A stretch of 64,000 nt of DNA from Legionella maioricensis (GTDB taxonomy: Bacteria; Pseudomonadota; Gammaproteobacteria; Legionellales; Legionellaceae). Made by a program: the position numbers and the translations under genes. The notes beneath the pieces were generated by a model that saw only the letters and a list, made by a program, of their open reading frames with translations, was not told the origin of the DNA and did no database searches. Every line of letters starts with the position of its first letter. The stretch's first letter is position 1. The DNA is taken from assembly GCF_023618015.1 (NCBI RefSeq), contig NZ_JAJKBJ010000001.1, positions 248,001 through 312,000 on the forward strand, in the 5' to 3' direction. Positions 55,795 to 64,000 of the stretch are shown here, piece after piece.

Positions 55795-57897
55795 TTATTG
55801 AATGCGTAAAGCTAAATGATTCAAGGCATTAATATAGGCAAATAAATTTCTCAGGTCATTATCATCAACTTTAGAATAGCTTGAATGCTGCTCGATTCCA
55901 TCTAAAAACACTTGCAATTGATGATTTAAGGCTTCTCCACCTGCTTTATCGTGATGTTCAAATAGTACAACTAATTGTTGTTCATAAAGTGGCAAGTTTA
56001 AATTGAAAAGTTCTGCGGTAGCATGCGCTTTCTCTCTATCAATAGTTACTAATATGTGGCTTATGGTTGCCTGAATGAAGACTAAAGACTCAAATCTGTG
56101 GGTGAGCTCCGTTAACCTATTCTGTTTGTTAGGACTTAAATGTTCATCAGCCAGAGCTTCCATGATCCCTCGTGAGACCCAGAATAAATTAGCTAAATCG
56201 TGTAATGAGAGTGTTCCTTCTGATACCGTGAGGATCTGCTGCAGGTTAAAAGTCATATAGTTATATAATTTATTAAGATAACGATTCAATATGGTCCATA
56301 CATCCGAACGCCATAGAATATTGGCGACTATAAAACTCGCCACTATGCCAATAATAATCCCAGCAAGACGTTGTAAAGGAGGATCCAACAGAACCGGAGG
56401 CCCTCCTTCCTGAGCAAGAGAAATAATTAAAGCAATGTTCGCCTGTAGGCCTATATAAGCATACTTGGGATACTTAAACATGAAATAAGAAAATCCCCAC
56501 ACGAAGAAAAAAAGGATCATAATCAACTCAAACAGATTCATTTCTAAAATGAATAACGAAAATAAAGCGACTCCCCCGCCAAGAAAACATCCTATGAATC
56601 GATAAATGCTGATGTTAGTCATGTCATAAAGATTCTTGCGTATGGAAATAATCAGACTACTTATAATGCCGTTCAATCCCCCTGGCCAGTTACTGACCAA
56701 CCAAAAACTTAAGGCAAGAATGACAGAAACTCCTGCCTTGATACTGTGTTTGATCAGATCGTAATCAGAGCGCAGTCGTTGTTGTCTGTTAATGAATTGA
56801 AACTTGGGCTTATTAACAGGAGAACCGACTAATAAGGCATGCATTGAGGAAAAACATTGACTGATTTGTTGTAAAAAATGGATAAAGGAATAAACGAAAT
56901 CGCTTTTGACCAGATAGCCCCGCTTTTCTTGGCTAAAATGCTTTTCTAAAGTAGCTATTGCTTCTGTGGTTTGTAAAACCATGGTTATTGAGGATTGACC
57001 GGTGAAAGCAGATTGCAACAAAGCCAAATCATGTTGAATAGCAGCAAATACTGGCTCAATAGGCATAGATTGTATTGAGCTTAGATCTTCGGGGGTTGGA
57101 GAAGAAAGGTTTAAGTACTGCAACTGGCGGGATAAATTATAAAAAGCATCCAAAAAGGCTCTTAATTCATCAGTTTTTTCCTTTGTCACGCCTATCTCAT
57201 GATTCATTGCCCCTATTAGTTCTACTGCTTTACGAATTTTCTTTTTTATTTTTAAATTACTTTGAGTCACTGTATTAAAATCCATTTTTCCCTGCAGCAA
57301 ACTCCCTGATAGTTGCTTAAATTCAGCGGAAAAATCATCAAAAATATCATGAACCTGTACATTGATATTGTCTTTTAAGTGATTAGGAAAAATTACATAA
57401 GCACTAAGCGCTGAAACTAATACCCCTATACCAATCTCAACAGGGCGCCAAATAGCGACAAAAAAGGCATTTTGAGGATTTATGGCTAATTGGGAAATAA
57501 TAATGAAAGCACATAAGGCCCCCAATAAATAAGCATAACCGTAGGCACTAAGATTATAATAATAGACCGCGATAACGATGATTAAAAAACACGAAAATAA
57601 ATAAAGTAAAAAACTATTAACGACTAAACCAGCAACAAAATAACCGATAAAGGCACCAGCAATGGTTCCAATAATGCGCATCGTTGCTTTATCGATAATG
57701 CTGCCGGTATATAAATTAGCAACAACAACCACACTCATTCCTGACCAGTAAGGTGTTTCAAGATGAAATGCAAATGAGATTAAAACGGCAATCAAAGCAG
57801 CGAAGGCTGTTCTTAAGGCTGCTCTATTTTCCACGCTTTGAGGCCAGAAGAACAGCACCAGGTCACCTGTAAGTAATCGTTGTAGCACTGGCACCAA
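55795..57897 (-). CDS. FUSC-family membrane exporter (AaeB/YccS type)
   Basis: About 700 residues with two blocks of six helices, each a fusaric-acid-resistance-protein (FUSC) half; the first starts RAALRTAFAALIAVLISFAF and the second SIKAGVSVILALSFWLV. Between them is a cytosolic helical domain. It exports aromatic or other weak acids with the membrane-fusion partner encoded just upstream. The start is uncertain: TTG 57897 or GTG 57894 overlap the upstream gene by about 35 bases, without a clear ribosome site. No outer-membrane channel gene is adjacent. Confidence 0.88.
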   Translation of the reverse strand: MVPVLQRLLTGDLVLFFWPQSVENRAALRTAFAALIAVLISFAFHLETPYWSGMSVVVVANLYTGSIIDKATMRIIGTIAGAFIGYFVAGLVVNSFLLYLFSCFLIIVIAVYYYNLSAYGYAYLLGALCAFIIISQLAINPQNAFFVAIWRPVEIGIGVLVSALSAYVIFPNHLKDNINVQVHDIFDDFSAEFKQLSGSLLQGKMDFNTVTQSNLKIKKKIRKAVELIGAMNHEIGVTKEKTDELRAFLDAFYNLSRQLQYLNLSSPTPEDLSSIQSMPIEPVFAAIQHDLALLQSAFTGQSSITMVLQTTEAIATLEKHFSQEKRGYLVKSDFVYSFIHFLQQISQCFSSMHALLVGSPVNKPKFQFINRQQRLRSDYDLIKHSIKAGVSVILALSFWLVSNWPGGLNGIISSLIISIRKNLYDMTNISIYRFIGCFLGGGVALFSLFILEMNLFELIMILFFFVWGFSYFMFKYPKYAYIGLQANIALIISLAQEGGPPVLLDPPLQRLAGIIIGIVASFIVANILWRSDVWTILNRYLNKLYNYMTFNLQQILTVSEGTLSLHDLANLFWVSRGIMEALADEHLSPNKQNRLTELTHRFESLVFIQATISHILVTIDREKAHATAELFNLNLPLYEQQLVVLFEHHDKAGGEALNHQLQVFLDGIEQHSSYSKVDDNDLRNLFAYINALNHLALRIQ

Positions 57898-58858
57898 TGC
57901 GCATTGGATATTGATCCGTTAAATCATCAATATAAATACGAACTGGAAAACGCTGGGCTATTCTAATCCAATCCTCAGTAGCCTCCATGTAAAGTAATGT
58001 TGAAGAGGCCACATTGCCAGTTTGCACTCTGTTAATGCCCCAACCGATGCTATTCACATGTCCGTGAAAAACTTTACCCGGGTACATATCAATCATAATT
58101 TTCGCTTTATCTCCCGGTTTAATTAGTCGAATCGCAGTTTCTCTATAACGGGTAACCACCCACCATTGTTTCGTCTCAATCAGAGCGAATAATCCCTGTC
58201 CAGTCTGAATGTACTGACCTATGCGTAAATTGAAATTAGTAATATAACCGTCTTCTGGGGCAACAAGAACCGTATGATTCAACAGATAGTTGGCTTGATC
58301 CAATTCAGCTTGAGCCGCTAAAATTTCGTTATCATCCAGATTAATTTGCGCTATTTTTAATTGTTGCTCCGCTTCAATAATTGCGGCTTCCTCTTCTTTA
58401 ATTTTATCAGCCAAATTGATGAGGGTAATCTTTGGCATATCTCCTTTCAATTGCAATTTACTGAAACGATTATAATGATCCTGGCTCAAACTTAACTTGA
58501 TTTGATTTTGTTTTAATTGTTGCTCCGCCTTGATTATGGCGAGTTTTTCATTCTCATAATTCAATTTAGCAATATTTAATTTGGCTTTAGCCTGTTGGAC
58601 TGCGTAAATATAAGGAAGAGGATCTATTTCGATCAGTTTATCTCCTTTTTTAACCTGTTGATTTTCTTTTATATACAGATTGGTCACTGGTCCAGAAACT
58701 AAAGGGGTTATATTCACTATGTTAGCTGAGACGTATGCGTCATTTGATCGGGTATCATAATAGGCAAAATAGCGATAAGTACCATAAGCTACTAGCAACA
58801 AAACAAGAACGCTTATTTGTGGCCAGTATTTAAATTCGAACCCCCTGAATAACCCCAT
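57863..58858 (-). CDS. HlyD/EmrA-type membrane-fusion protein partner of FUSC
   Basis: 331 residues. One N-terminal membrane helix (about 14-32) is followed by SNDAYVSANIVNITPLVSGP and a lipoyl/coiled-coil hairpin region. The C-terminal barrel includes LRIGQYIQTGQGLFALIE and KIMIDMYPGKVFHG. Overlap with the FUSC gene implies translational coupling and a joint efflux unit of the AaeAB or EmrAB-like kind. An outer-membrane factor is presumably supplied elsewhere. Confidence 0.9.
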   Translation of the reverse strand: MGLFRGFEFKYWPQISVLVLLLVAYGTYRYFAYYDTRSNDAYVSANIVNITPLVSGPVTNLYIKENQQVKKGDKLIEIDPLPYIYAVQQAKAKLNIAKLNYENEKLAIIKAEQQLKQNQIKLSLSQDHYNRFSKLQLKGDMPKITLINLADKIKEEEAAIIEAEQQLKIAQINLDDNEILAAQAELDQANYLLNHTVLVAPEDGYITNFNLRIGQYIQTGQGLFALIETKQWWVVTRYRETAIRLIKPGDKAKIMIDMYPGKVFHGHVNSIGWGINRVQTGNVASSTLLYMEATEDWIRIAQRFPVRIYIDDLTDQYPMRIGASATTITYR

Positions 58859-59157
58859 CCACGAAGACCTTTTTATTAATTATTTCATAACAATACAACC
58901 TAGTAAGACCTTACTCAAGAGATCACTTACCTTATTCTCGTAATATACTGTTCATCCAATTTGACCAACATCTAACTTCTTAAATAATTCTCAAGTCGCT
59001 CTACAGTCAGCCCGCCTATAAAGGTAAAATAAGAGCACTTTTTTAGTCGCAAATCCCATCCATAAATCTAAGAATTACCCCATCATCTAATTCTGGCTAT
59101 TTTATGTAAGCCCTCCTATACTTTTCGTAGGAATCCATTGCTTATGGACACTCACTA

Positions 59158-60435
59158 ATGATGGAAATAGATAATTCAACAGATAGCATTGTTGAGGCGC
59201 TTCAAAAAAGCGCCTTGTTTGGTTCCCTATCCAGTAAACAACTAGAGCAAATAATACCTCTTTTTAAAATCACCAGTTATGATGCTAATGAAATAATTAT
59301 CAATGAAAATGATATTCCCATCGACTTATATGTTATTAGAGAAGGAACCGTTGAGGTCTTGAAAAAATCAGGGAGTGGAACCCTCTTACGTATTTCAGTA
59401 CTCCATGCCGGCGAAGTAATTGGTGAAATGGGGCTGCTTGATAATTCACCTCGTTCAGCAAGCATTCGAACCCTCTCTCCAACCAAACTTCTTTCTGTTT
59501 CCATTGCCGATCTTAAGACCTTGGCCAATGAAGGTTTTCTTTATAATCAAATAATTACCAAACTAACCGATTTGGTTAAAGATCTCCGGCTGTCCATGAG
59601 TGAACGACCGATTTATTTTACTTTAATCTCTAATCTGGCTAATACACTGAGCGGAAGGATGCGACAAACAAACCAGGTGACTGTCGAATCCTTAAAGAGT
59701 GAACTCGAGCTTTCCAAAGCCCGAGTAGCCATGGGCAAATTTATGATCAACCTTCTATTTGTCCTGGCGGTCTATATGTATGCTTTTAAGATCATTGAGA
59801 AAATGGCGAATAACAGCCTTTCAACCAGCGTCATTAGCATCCCTTTAATTATTTTCTTTGCAATGGCCGTATTAATGATGATGAAAAGCAGCGGTTATTC
59901 CATGCAATTTTATGGATTGACCACAAGTAATTGGCGTCAATCTCTTAAAGATAGCGTCATTGTGAGTATTATCCTTATCTCATGTATTGCCTTTATCAAA
60001 TGGCTATCCATTAATCTTATTCCTCAATTTCATGATCTAACTCTGATTCATTTAAGTTTTAACGCTGGCGGCATGCAGACGACTAATGAGCTCGGTCAAA
60101 CCAATATTCCCATATTAATTACACTTATCTTTGCCTATTTGGTTTTTACGCCTATTCAGGAATTAATTTGCCGAGGTGCTCTACAAAGCTCCTTACAAGA
60201 ATTTTTGACTGGTCCAAGCCGTGTTTGGTGGGCTATTATCATCTCTAATATTTTATTTAGTGTGACGCATCTGCATGTATCTATTGGCTTAGCCTTATCG
60301 GTGCTTCTCCCTGGCCTATTTTGGGGATGGATGTATGCCCGAAATAAAACACTGATTGGTGTTTCATTATCTCATTTGATTGTAGGAGGCATGGCCTTTT
60401 TTGTTTTTGATATAAAAAGTATTCTTATTTTTTAA
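59158..60435 (+). CDS. Cyclic-nucleotide-binding domain fused to CPBP intramembrane protease-like domain
   Basis: 425 residues. A cNMP-binding domain (about 12-140) has a phosphate cassette IGEMGLLDNSPRSASIRTL with Arg99. A helical linker follows, then about eight helices from residue 194. The C-terminal CPBP (Abi/CAAX-type) motifs are QELICR (334-339; the family's first Glu is Gln), FSVTH (367-371) and SHLIVG (His406, where the family has Asn four residues on). The cassette argues for cAMP or cGMP control of the membrane part; whether it is still a protease is unclear because the first acid is changed. No signal peptide. It is followed by a metallo-hydrolase gene on the same strand. Confidence 0.78.
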   Translation: MMEIDNSTDSIVEALQKSALFGSLSSKQLEQIIPLFKITSYDANEIIINENDIPIDLYVIREGTVEVLKKSGSGTLLRISVLHAGEVIGEMGLLDNSPRSASIRTLSPTKLLSVSIADLKTLANEGFLYNQIITKLTDLVKDLRLSMSERPIYFTLISNLANTLSGRMRQTNQVTVESLKSELELSKARVAMGKFMINLLFVLAVYMYAFKIIEKMANNSLSTSVISIPLIIFFAMAVLMMMKSSGYSMQFYGLTTSNWRQSLKDSVIVSIILISCIAFIKWLSINLIPQFHDLTLIHLSFNAGGMQTTNELGQTNIPILITLIFAYLVFTPIQELICRGALQSSLQEFLTGPSRVWWAIIISNILFSVTHLHVSIGLALSVLLPGLFWGWMYARNKTLIGVSLSHLIVGGMAFFVFDIKSILIF

Positions 60436-60521
60436 TAGCGACACCGTAATGAATACGGTGAAAGAGTTTTGATTACATCGGTCTTTTTAAGAAGAGTAAC
60501 CGACATTTAATAGAGAATGAA

Positions 60522-61289
60522 ATGACGCTAAAAATGACTTTTCTTGGTTCAGGTTCAGCCTTCACTATAGGCCCAGAAAACTATCATTCCAATATTTTAT
60601 TTCAACTGGGAAAAGATACTCTTCTTCTTGATGCCGGCTCAGATATCAGACATTCATTACGCGAACAAAATCTAAGTTATAAGGACATCAATAACGTATA
60701 TATTTCGCATCTGCATGGTGATCACACCGGGGGACTAGAATGGCTGGCATTAACCACTCATTTTGATCCAAACTATAAAGGTAAACCCAATCTCTTTGCC
60801 AATGAAAAAGTTATTATTGATTTATGGAACAAAACTTTATCAGGTGGATTAAGCACTCTCCCACATAAACATCCCTCCATTGATTCTTTTTTTAATTCCA
60901 AACCTATAAAGAAAGACGGATGTTTTACTTGGCATTCTATAGAATTTAAATTGATTCAGACTATTCATTTTTATAGTGAATACGAACTAATGCCCAGTTA
61001 TGGCTTAATATTTACTTATAATAAAACTCGTGTTTTATTTACTACCGATACCCAAAGCACCCCGGAATATCTGACCCCTTTCTATGAAGAAGCAGATATT
61101 ATTTTCCACGATTGTGAAACAACACCAACTAAAAGTACGGTGCACTCCCACTACTCCGAACTAAGGCTTTTGCCAGCACATATAAAGAAAAAAATGTGGC
61201 TCTATCACTATAATCCTGGCTCACTTCCTGATGCCAAAAAAGACGGTTTTCTGGGATTTGTGGTCAAAGGACAATGTTTCGAGTTTTAA
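60522..61289 (+). CDS. Metallo-beta-lactamase-fold hydrolase (ribonuclease Z-like)
   Basis: 255 residues with the metal motif ISHLHGDHTGGLEWL (His63, His65, Asp67, His68), a second-shell TDTQS and a C-terminal HYNPG. The start TFLGSGSAFTIGPENYHSN is typical of RNase Z/ElaC-like and related phosphodiesterase enzymes. It lacks a clear exosite arm, so tRNA processing is not assured; it could cleave cyclic nucleotides or other esters. A cNMP-binding protein is encoded 86 bases upstream, which may be relevant. Confidence 0.75.
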   Translation: MTLKMTFLGSGSAFTIGPENYHSNILFQLGKDTLLLDAGSDIRHSLREQNLSYKDINNVYISHLHGDHTGGLEWLALTTHFDPNYKGKPNLFANEKVIIDLWNKTLSGGLSTLPHKHPSIDSFFNSKPIKKDGCFTWHSIEFKLIQTIHFYSEYELMPSYGLIFTYNKTRVLFTTDTQSTPEYLTPFYEEADIIFHDCETTPTKSTVHSHYSELRLLPAHIKKKMWLYHYNPGSLPDAKKDGFLGFVVKGQCFEF

Positions 61290-61317
61290 ACAAGGCCTGA
61301 TGGATTAAATTAAAAGT

Positions 61318-61413
61318 GTAGGTTGGCGCTGAGCACTGCGAAGCCCAACAATCTTGATATGCAGTAAATGCAGACTCTGCTGTTGGGCTTCGCGGAGCTC
61401 AGCACCAACCTAC
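61318..61413. repeat. Inverted pair of the TGTTGGGCTTCGC...AACCTAC element
   Basis: Two 33-base arms at 61318-61350 and 61381-61413 are reverse complements with three differences, separated by about 30 bases. They can form a long hairpin between the MBL gene and pilX. A single copy of the same unit is at 42604-42636. Confidence 0.9.
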
Positions 61414-61469
61414 GTCACTACCGCACAAGAATAAGTCGACGCATCGAGGATTGAACTGTTTTTCCGGCT

Positions 61470-61994
61470 TTAGACAGCTGGAATATAACGCCAGCTGCTG
61501 ATGCCTTCAGTTACAGCACGTTCCTCTCCAGAACACCGAATCATTCCTGATGGTTTAATCATTCTTAGTTGTAATACCGAGGCTGAATTCTCATCATCCT
61601 TAAGGAGCAAAAGTGTTATTCTAAAATGACGAGATGCACGGTTTTGCCCAGGGAACACCAGACAAGGAAAATCACCCAAGTCTTCAATAAGATATCGATA
61701 TCTTGCCTGTCCATCAGTTAAGGAACACCCCTGATTCTCAATTAACCGTTGGATGACTTCATTTGCCGCATCTCCATACTCCACACAACTCTTCGCGCTT
61801 GCCCCCGTTGCAATATGGGCTAATTGAACGGCCAGATGCTCCAATTGATAAAAATGCTGATGTTGCAGTTCCTGCTGATTTAATGCTTTATGATAGAGTA
61901 AAACATGGTGCAAACCAGTAATTAACAACAGACTGATTACTAAAATAACACATAGTGTCATTAAAAAAATAAACCCGCTGCATTGTTTTTTCAT
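61470..61994 (-). CDS. pilX: Type IV pilus assembly minor pilin PilX-like
   Basis: 174 residues with a hydrophobic N-terminus FIFLMTLCVILVISLLLITG after a short basic leader (MKKQCSG), as in PilX, where the usual Glu5 is lacking. The C-terminal part has two pairs of Cys. It is the last gene of a leftward pilV-pilW-pilX cluster, each overlapping by four bases. PilX with PilV, PilW and PilY1 primes pilus assembly. No pilY1 gene follows here; a repeat and a convergent gene lie downstream. Confidence 0.8.
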   Translation of the reverse strand: MKKQCSGFIFLMTLCVILVISLLLITGLHHVLLYHKALNQQELQHQHFYQLEHLAVQLAHIATGASAKSCVEYGDAANEVIQRLIENQGCSLTDGQARYRYLIEDLGDFPCLVFPGQNRASRHFRITLLLLKDDENSASVLQLRMIKPSGMIRCSGEERAVTEGISSWRYIPAV

Positions 61995-62743
61995 GATCCA
62001 CGAACAGCAACCACTAATTGCTGTGTTTTATGATTATCTAAACCCATCACAATAGTAATTAGCAGTTTTCCGTTAACCCGCATTCTCTTAATAGCTAAGG
62101 AGCGAATTAACGTGCTTAGCTCTTCAGTATGAAATAACTTATAATACAAGGCCGTCTTTTTTTTATCTTTTTCTTTGATAAACCATTTTTCTTCAAACCA
62201 CTCCCCTAAATAAACGAAGGGAGTATAAGAAAACATCAATGGTTTGGTTAAAATCACCAAATAGTTTCTTTCTAATTTTTCTACCCTCAAAATCTGATGG
62301 ATCTCAGCATGTTCACAATCAGCTATCAGAACCGGACGTAATTCTTTAAATAAATTACCATTAGAAATTATTAGTTGGGTGGGACTCTGGATAGCAATAA
62401 CTCTTGTAAAAGATTCACTCATTCGATTAATTTGAATCAATTGTTCCGGAGTCTGTTCAATGATTAATCCAGGAATAGTACTTTTAAAATTCCGTCTATC
62501 CATAGTCGTTAATTGCTCGATTCCTAAACAGGGAGTAAATCCCGCTCGCCGAATACTGTCACTAAGCAAATCACTAATCCATTGTAAGTCAAGACCCGCT
62601 CCTAACAATTTTTGCGCTTCAACATATTGGCGTTTATTACTTAAATACAGTTGGATTAACGTAGTCATAATAAGACTTGCTAGAAAAAGACTAATCAGAA
62701 CCTCGGATAAGCCAATACCTGATTGATTATTAGGCCTATTCAT
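61991..62743 (-). CDS. pilW: Type IV pilus assembly minor pilin PilW-like
   Basis: 250 residues with a prepilin N-terminus (GIGLSEVLISLFLASLIMTT, Glu5 present). The size and pattern fit PilW, with Cys residues (PCLGIEQL and DCEHAEI) that could pair in the globular domain. ATG 62743 overlaps the pilV stop by four bases. Confidence 0.83.
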   Translation of the reverse strand: MNRPNNQSGIGLSEVLISLFLASLIMTTLIQLYLSNKRQYVEAQKLLGAGLDLQWISDLLSDSIRRAGFTPCLGIEQLTTMDRRNFKSTIPGLIIEQTPEQLIQINRMSESFTRVIAIQSPTQLIISNGNLFKELRPVLIADCEHAEIHQILRVEKLERNYLVILTKPLMFSYTPFVYLGEWFEEKWFIKEKDKKKTALYYKLFHTEELSTLIRSLAIKRMRVNGKLLITIVMGLDNHKTQQLVVAVRGS

Positions 62744-63060
62744 TGCAAAGTCCCAATTGGATTTCTTTTTCGCGTTAAAGTTCCAAAATGCTTAGACCAG
62801 CTGAGGCGCAAAATAATATGGTGTTGATTTTCATTCAACTCAAAAAAATAGGGTGACGGCGCAATAGGGAGTACAGGAAGGCCAACAAATAATGATTCGT
62901 CAATCTGATCAAGAAATTGAGATGCCTGTGTACGTAGTCCCAATTGTGTTAATAACTGTCGGATTTGAGTCTGTTGCTCTAATAAAGCCAAACCCAAAAT
63001 AGTTACTAACATTAATGATATTAATACTTCAATTAGGGAAAATCCCTTTTGATGAGCCAT
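62740..63060 (-). CDS. pilV: Type IV pilus assembly minor pilin PilV-like
   Basis: A 106-residue prepilin, leader MAHQKG then FSLIEVLISLMLVTILGLAL with Glu5. It is shorter than typical PilV (about 150-180 residues), so the globular part is small. ATG 63060 has AGGAAG seven bases upstream. It is the first gene of the cluster; no fimT or fimU homologue precedes it in the window. Confidence 0.82.
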   Translation of the reverse strand: MAHQKGFSLIEVLISLMLVTILGLALLEQQTQIRQLLTQLGLRTQASQFLDQIDESLFVGLPVLPIAPSPYFFELNENQHHIILRLSWSKHFGTLTRKRNPIGTLQ

Positions 63061-63360
63061 TTACTTCTTCCTGAGGTTGGTTGCCGGGCGCAGATTAACG
63101 TGCTCTATAAAAAAAAGCAAGAAGGGCCCTCTCTTAATTTTTAAGTATTTTTAGGGATCTATAATGCCCCCTGATGTTAATAAATTTCCTCCCCTCATGA
63201 GATCTTCTTTTTTACAAATAATTAACTGCTCTTGCGAAAAAAGTGCATGTATTTAATAACTTATAGATTCTTGGTGACGAATTAACCATGATCGGATGAT
63301 GACAGTAGCGGCTGGCTTAGGTAAGATGTGCATTTAATTTTGCCTGAAGGAACACAGCTT
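63061..63360. other. Intergenic region between divergent pilV and hisC
   Basis: No reading frame of note. It must hold the promoters of both genes. A sigma-54 box like those of the major pilins is not seen here, and no strong palindrome is present. Confidence 0.5.
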
Positions 63361-64000
63361 ATGTCTATAGATTTTACTCAATTACCCCATCCAGGAATTC
63401 GCTCTTTAGTTCCCTATAAGCCGGGTAAATCTATAGAAGAACTTAAGCGAGAAAAAGGGATTGCAGACATTATTAAGATGGCCAGTAATGAAAATCCTTT
63501 AGGTTGTAGCCCCTTGGCATTAAACGCATTACAGACTATGTCTTCTTATTTGATAGCGACATACCCTTCCCCAGTGAATCATGCCTTAACACCCAAACTA
63601 GCCAATAAATTGGGCATTAGCACAGAGCAACTGTTTTTGAGTAATGGCTCAGATCATTTATTTACTATGTTATTATATTGCTTTGCTCTTCATTCTGATA
63701 AACACATACTCACTCATGAATATGCGTTCAGCGCTTATGCCATTCAGGCAAACACATTAAAAATACCAGTTCGGACTGTCCCTATAAATCCCGATTGGCA
63801 AGTTAATATCAATAACCTGATCCAGACCTGTAACGCTCAAACCGGAATTATTTTTATTGCTAATCCCAATAATCCAACTGGGGTTCTAATAAGTCAAAAC
63901 GAAATTAAATACCTGTTAGAACACATTCCGGAAAGTACCCTACTCGTACTGGATGAAGCTTATTATGAGTTTGCAGCTTCCAAACTCAGTTGCAACAGTT
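63361..64000 (+). CDS. hisC: Histidinol-phosphate aminotransferase (partial, C-terminus missing)
   Basis: The first 213 codons of a pyridoxal-phosphate enzyme; the frame runs off the window edge. The N-terminus is SLVPYKPGKSIEELKRE then MASNENPLG, the SNGSDHLF motif is near residue 100, and IANPNNPTG and LVLDEAYYEF follow. The catalytic Lys lies beyond the edge. These enzymes make histidinol phosphate in histidine synthesis; some act on phenylalanine precursors. There is no his operon neighbour in the visible part. ATG 63361 has AAGGAA upstream. Confidence 0.92.
   Translation, partial: MSIDFTQLPHPGIRSLVPYKPGKSIEELKREKGIADIIKMASNENPLGCSPLALNALQTMSSYLIATYPSPVNHALTPKLANKLGISTEQLFLSNGSDHLFTMLLYCFALHSDKHILTHEYAFSAYAIQANTLKIPVRTVPINPDWQVNINNLIQTCNAQTGIIFIANPNNPTGVLISQNEIKYLLEHIPESTLLVLDEAYYEFAASKLSCNS

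Overview
The window is AT-rich gammaproteobacterial chromosome and almost certainly Legionella, but not a sequence I can name to species. It holds a LetS-type hybrid kinase, a pyrophosphate-dependent phosphofructokinase, a tandem pair of type IV pilins, a CD39-like ecto-NTPDase, a LegK7-like eukaryotic-type kinase and a Legionella-type outer-membrane-protein pseudogene. From memory, the order NTPDase - gltX - letS - pfp - pilin pair - legK7 resembles the lpg1905 to lpg1924 interval of L. pneumophila. That synteny was not checked.

Layout. 1-8.6 kb is a leftward MdtABC-type RND efflux operon ending in a NodT-type outer-membrane channel cut by the window edge. 9-16.7 kb holds a Kdo hydroxylase, a GST-like protein, YchJ, a CPA2 antiporter, the uL16 hydroxylase RoxA, an unlisted 45-residue cysteine-rich secreted peptide, an alpha/beta hydrolase and an EamA transporter. 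16.9-23.9 kb is host-interaction flavoured: a secreted NTPDase, EpmC, a membrane alpha/beta hydrolase, a beta-class GST, an unknown 335-residue protein and a serine hydrolase. 24-31.2 kb holds gltX, letS (broken in frame at an A7 run), pfp and two pilin genes that each have a sigma-54-like promoter. 31.6-42.4 kb holds bolA, an APC permease, a tightly overlapped fdxA-yoaA-tsaB-ycaR-kdsB cluster, the LegK7-like kinase, a PilZ protein, yggX-psuG and tRNA-Phe.

42.7-51.3 kb holds an outer-membrane-protein gene with three in-frame stops, then a compact signalling operon: a 1924-residue soluble hybrid kinase with nine 92-residue HAMP-like repeats and three receiver domains, followed by stand-alone CheR and CheB. 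51.5-61.3 kb holds a cysteine-dioxygenase-family protein, a YhhN protein, a polysaccharide deacetylase, MltA, an HlyD/FUSC efflux pair, a cNMP-binding/CPBP protease fusion and a metallo-beta-lactamase-fold protein. 61.4-64 kb holds pilV-pilW-pilX minor pilins and the start of hisC.

Intergenic DNA is rich in dispersed palindromic elements of at least three sequence families. Two copies of one family sit inside longer, unrelated inverted repeats, giving a nested hairpin design that may be a small non-autonomous element. The most system-like candidate is the HAMP-array kinase with CheR and CheB but no chemoreceptor. Other points to check are the letS frameshift, the cysteine-rich peptide, the candidate effectors and the nested repeats.
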